NCBI RefSeq assembly: GCF_038396675.1
Contig: NC_088921.1
Span: 47,725,001 to 47,789,000, forward strand
From: Hydra vulgaris
Taxonomy: Eukaryota; Cnidaria; Hydrozoa; Anthoathecata; Hydridae
Reading direction: 5' to 3'
Length of the DNA: 64,000 bases
A model generated the notes under the pieces. The model was not told the origin of the DNA. It saw only the letters and a program-made list of their open reading frames with translations, and made no database searches. Below, in pieces: positions 59,733 through 64,000 of the stretch. Position 1 is the first letter of the stretch, and every line of letters starts with the position of its first letter. Both the position numbers and the translations under genes were made by a program.

Positions 59733-62700
59733 CCCGTAAGTGCCGGACGTCCTTAAAGGGACGTAAAACTAAGTCCACATTAAACTAGAGTATTTCAAAT
59801 ATTTTTCAAAGGATAAGTACATAACTTTGCATAATGGTTTGACACACATGTATCTTGCTTCTCACTTAACTGCAACCGATTACCTTTGATAGTATTTCAG
59901 AAGCAACTGTTCAAAGTTAACGCAAAAAAAACATGTGGAGTGGCAAGAAGCTCATCAAAGAAACCCATTCTAAAAGGTAACTTGTTGTTGTTTTTAATAT
60001 TGTTTTATAGAAATAAAACCCAAGACTATATTCGTAAATAATAATTTGATTTATATTTTTTGATTTTCTACTGAATATAACTGCATAAACATTACACGTT
60101 CTTTTAAGGACGTGTCGGCAGTATCTGGATTCCATCTTAATAAATAAACAATTTGCACAAAAAGTTTCAAATTTATGTTTTTAATAAATAACAATAATTT
60201 TATTAATTTTCTAGAGAAAATAAAGTTAAAAAATAAGTAAAAATTAAGAATTTTATTTTTTTATAGACAAGTTGGTCTGACTCTAAATGAGATAGCAGCC
60301 TTGTTAGAAAATCAGGATGCAAATAATGTTATTGAAATTATCTGGTATTCTCAACCAACAAGCAGAGATTGTCATAAATGACAAAGATGACGAATTGCCT
60401 GATATTCAAATGGTAAGGATGCAATAAAAAATATATATACTTTTTACATATTAGTTTTATGATTGAAAAATGAGATTAAAAATAAATTCTGACTGATTTG
60501 TTTTATATAGATAAACACTGATGGTTATGTAATTAACAGTGTAGACATTGACACTGGCAATACTAACAATACAAGTGATATTTTCAAAGACGAGGTCATG
60601 TCATGTCATAGTAATAAAAAGAAAAATCGTTATTCTGTCGAACGTAGTGAAGCTGTTGGTACACTTCTAAGGTAAGATAACTAACCATTAATGTAAATTT
60701 GTTATAGTTTGTAATGGTGAATATTATTTAATCAAAAATGTATTTTACTTAAAGTTAAAACAAATTTTTAGGAAAAAAAACAAAGACCGTACTTGGCCTA
60801 ACACTTGTGGTCCTTGTTTTGGAGCTAAAGTACCAGAGTTCCAAAAAATTACTATGAAATCACTTGTTGACGATGATTGTATTCTACCTTACAACTTTTT
60901 ACGTTTGTTTTTAGATGATAAGTTTATACAAAATGTTTCCAATATGTCCTTAAAGTATGGTTGCAGGAAAGGATACCCAAAGAAGGCGTTCCTTATGAAC
61001 AAGGATAATTTATTAACCTCTATTGCAGTTATGTATGTAACTGGTTATATAACACCTGCTAATAGAAGGTTGTATTGGGAAGAAAAAGAAGACGCTCAAA
61101 ATATGTTCATCAAAAGAAGTATTTCTAGGGACATTTTTAATGATGTGCTCAAGTTTACCTACTTTGTTGATGAGCATGATGTAGATCTCACTGATGCATT
61201 TTGGAAAGTTCGCCCACTTTTTGATCAAATAAATAGCTCTGCAAAAAGGTTAGTGCATCAATCTTTGTAAGTGTCGATGAGACGATGGTCAGATATTTTG
61301 GACCTCATCCACTGAAACAAGCCATTCGAGAAAAGCCTGAAAGGTAAAATCTTTGTTTCGTTATATTTATTTGCTTTTTTTTAGACAATAAATAAATCTC
61401 GATTTAAGTAAAGCAATACATATATAATATAGCTTATTTATAGGTATGGCTGGAAGGTTTGGTGTCTAGCAACTGCTGAGGGAGAACTTTTGGCCTGTCA
61501 GCCTTATGCTGGGTTGAAAACAAAAATTAAAAACAATGGGCTAGGTCAGGCCCCAGATGTTGTTTTGAGTCTTTCTGAACAGTATGGTTTGAAGAAAGGG
61601 ACCAAAGTAGCCTGTGATAATCTTTTTACATCTTTTGATCTTCTTGATTATATGGGAGAACATGGCTGGGGCGTTGTAGGTTAGTTTTTTGATAGTTTAT
61701 TTGGTATGTTTTGAAATTTTTTTGTTTTTTAGCCTAATCTTAAAAATACATTTTACCTCAGGTACTGTCCGGCAGAACAGGCTTGTAGGTGTACCGATGC
61801 CTACTAAGAAGCAGGCTAAAAAGGAAATGACCAGAGGTACTATGAAATCGGTTTATGATAATAACAACTGTGTAACCATCTGGATGGATAGCAAAGCTGT
61901 AGTACTTGCGAGTAATTATACTGGTCCTAACCCTGCGGGTATTTTGTTTCATTTTAAAGTTTTTGAAAATTTGTTTGAAATAATACAAGTTATTTATAAT
62001 TCTAAATCTCAAATTTATAAAGGCTTCATATATTGCTTTTATTTACCAGGTATTTGCGAGAGGTACAGTGGCAAGGACAAGGCATACATCAAGCTTTCTT
62101 GTCCCCGTATGGTGATTGAATACAACAAGACAATGGGTGGAGTTGACTTGTTTAACCAGAATACAAAGAACTACACCATCTCAACCCGTCTGAAAAAGTG
62201 GTTTTGGTCACTCTGGTCATGGTTCTTAAACGTGCAGATGATTCAGGTTTGGCGATTGTATCGCTACACTTGGAGAAACCGATATTTAATGGATCAGGAA
62301 AAGAATCATTACGAAGATGTTGAATTTGAAGATAATCTTAATGCAGCTGGCTTATCCAAATTCGCAAAGAGTAGGCAAAGAATTATTAGAAACAAGGGTA
62401 AGATGAAAAAGAGAAAAGAAAAAAAGAAGGTATATGAGATTACATTGTTGGAATTTATTCGACAGTCAGTTGAACTTATGTTAATGAATCACTCTGACCA
62501 TAAATACAGCTTGTTAGTTCCCCAGAGAGAGGAATCCAGGCTATCTACCAACAGCAAGCAAGCAATCAGGTTTTCAACTTTTATGATTTTTTTTAACAAT
62601 TTTTTTATACAAAACTTACTTATCATAATATTCTTTTATTTTAAAGGTAAAATCAAATTATTATTTTAGGTACGACCACACCAGAGCTCACTTTGTTACA

Positions 62701-63185
62701 AAAACAGAGGTAAAAGGAGTCTGCCAATATTGTCATGCCAGAAGCAATTTTAGATGTGAAAGTTGTGATGTTGCTCTACACCCTGGTTGCTTTGTAAACT
62801 ACCACAGACCTGAAAATAAGTTATAAAAAATATTTTTATATAATTTAATAAAATATTATTTTAAAGAATAGCGTTTTTAATCATATTTTTATTATTTTCC
62901 CTATTATGTAGTCAAGTTTGAATTTTTTTTATATATTTCTATAACCCTAATTTTCCGTGATAATCAAGAGGTTTAAAATATGTACATTAGTTTTTAAATA
63001 TTTACTTTTTTTTACGTTAAGTGCCGACGCGTCCTTAAAAGAACGTGGGTGTTTTGGGGTGTTACACAGAAAATATTAGATTAAATTAAAAAATCTCTTC
63101 ATGTATAATCATTTTTACCCCTAAGCAACATGTAAAATAAGTTTCGCAAAAAAATTCGCAAAAAAATTTCTCCGGCACTAATGGA
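59733..63185 (+). mobile_element. piggyBac element, complete, TTAA-flanked
   Basis: The left end CCCGTAAGTGCCGGACG and the inverted right end TCCATTAGTGCCGGAGA share AGTGCCGGA. TTAA is present at 59729-59732 and 63186-63189. Subterminal repeats with CGTCCTTAA-GGACGT words occur near both ends (59747-59765 and 63016-63045) and again near 60098-60112. The 3453-bp body carries one multi-exon transposase gene. Confidence 0.9.
59933..62826 (+). pseudogene. piggyBac transposase, eight exons, two frameshifts
   Basis: Exons: 59933-59976, 60268-60412, 60511-60671, 60772-61343, 61444-61679, 61762-61938, 62050-62569 and 62670-62826, all with GT/AG borders and matching phases. The catalytic triad is visible: SVDETM (about 61277), ACDNLFTSFD (about 61610) and MGGVDLFNQ (about 62131). 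YGWKVWCLA, TVRQNR and CPRMVIEYNK support the family. The C-terminus is a Cys/His cross-brace region (CQYCHARS, CESCDVALHPGC) used in piggyBac for end binding. Lesions are one-base shifts near 60343 and 61258. Otherwise the gene is intact, so it is young; a corrected assembly could make it functional. The alternative is a recently killed copy. Confidence 0.9.
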
Positions 63186-63189
63186 TTAA

Positions 63190-64000
63190 GTAAACAAAAT
63201 GTACATAACTCACAGCTGCATACTCACATTGTATAAGTAAGTATTGTAGATTTGCAATGTAAACTCATACATTTATATACACATTTACAATTTTAATGAC
63301 AAACGAAAAAAGTAAAACTTATATACAATATGAAATAAATTTTGATAATTTAATCAAATTATCAATATAACAAATTTATAAAACATTCATTACACAACAT
63401 TATTCGATAGCAGCTCGATTACTATCAACTGCATATTCGCACTGTGTAACCATATTGTTCCAGAGAATAAATTGCTTCGACAGAGTATTTATCTAGATTG
63501 GCGAATTAAAAAAAATAACTAAATGAACAAATATACTTTTTTTTAAATCAAGTGGACACGGAAAAATCCAGTCAACTTAAAACTACGATTTCTCGAAAAC
63601 CACGAAGCTCTTTATTTCAAACTATTTTTAATTTAACCTTACTTTTATAATCTTTATTTGCGTTGGTAAATTTGGTTTATGAATTAAAGATTTGCGAAAC
63701 ATCGCAAAAACGATTTGAAGTACGAAAAGTTTTGAAATTTTTCAACTAAAGTCCATCGATTTTATGTCGACTCATCGCTAAACACACAAATGTACCGAAC
63801 TCTACATAGCTAAACACACAAATGTACCTACATAGATATTAATAAGTTTAAGATTACTCAAAAATCGAAAGAAAAACTGGAAATGGATGAAAAAAATGCT
63901 TTCCGAAAATCTACAAAGGTAAAGTCTCAGTTCAGTAGCAAGAAATCAAGCTAAAAAAATTTTAGACTTTATATACTTATGTCTAAAAAGTGATAAAAAT
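63190..64000. other. No gene recognised
   Basis: Short words shared with the left flank of piggyBac (CATTGTATAAGTA at 59690 and 63229) suggest piggyBac landed in an older repeat. GCTAAACACACAAATGTACC is directly repeated at about 63777 and 63809. Nothing coding is supported. Confidence 0.5.

Noticed and set aside
61758-62012. Minus-strand 84-codon frame
   Set aside because: Antisense shadow of a piggyBac exon and intron.

Overview
This window looks like a transposon-saturated, very AT-rich invertebrate nuclear genome. Introns with GT/AG borders, tRNA-derived SINEs, TA microsatellites and many decayed metazoan transposon families rule out a bacterial source. The transposon mix (hAT, piggyBac, Tc1/mariner, THAP/YqaJ elements, CR1/jockey-type LINEs) and base composition best fit a cnidarian such as Hydra. 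That species guess is inference from recognition, not a search result.

Host content is sparse. The clearest host gene is a minus-strand PRDM9-type gene. Three consecutive exons (26019-25763, 10920-10744, 9768-9552) encode a C-x2-C-x7-C-x2-H knuckle and a complete PR/SET domain. All junctions have GT/AG borders and matching phase, and one intron is about 15 kb of repeats. A clean 174-codon minus-strand exon at 44041-43522 has a donor whose phase fits the SET exon, so it may be an upstream exon, but this is unproven.

The rest is mobile DNA. From left to right: a pogo/Tigger remnant and a ~160-bp tandem repeat (0.2-1.5 kb); a hAT copy with perfect 8-bp target duplications (1.69-4.40 kb); retroelement, SINE and hAT debris inside the PRDM9-like introns (7-26 kb); a large foldback element (23.6-25.0 kb); LINE debris (26.7-28.3 kb); a MITE (29.0-29.8 kb); a TIR element with a Sola-like 4-bp duplication (30.0-31.5 kb); a minus-strand LINE and a mariner remnant (32.9-35.1 kb); a hAT with a SINE inside it (35.8-37.1 kb); an unclassified TIR element (38.6-41.1 kb); and a full-length ISL2EU-type element with convergent THAP-DDE transposase and YqaJ/SWIM nuclease genes (44.5-48.2 kb).

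At 50.4-57.3 kb there is a three-level nest. A Tc1/mariner transposase gene is split by a CAC-ended element with ~200-bp TIRs and a 4-bp duplication (TATG). That element's own gene is split near its last codons by a BED-type hAT. The window ends with two foldback elements (58.5-59.6 kb) and an almost intact multi-exon piggyBac (59.7-63.2 kb) bounded by TTAA.

Almost every transposon gene carries stops, frameshifts or a lost catalytic residue. The window records successive insertions and decay around one host gene, with no sign of an operon-like system.
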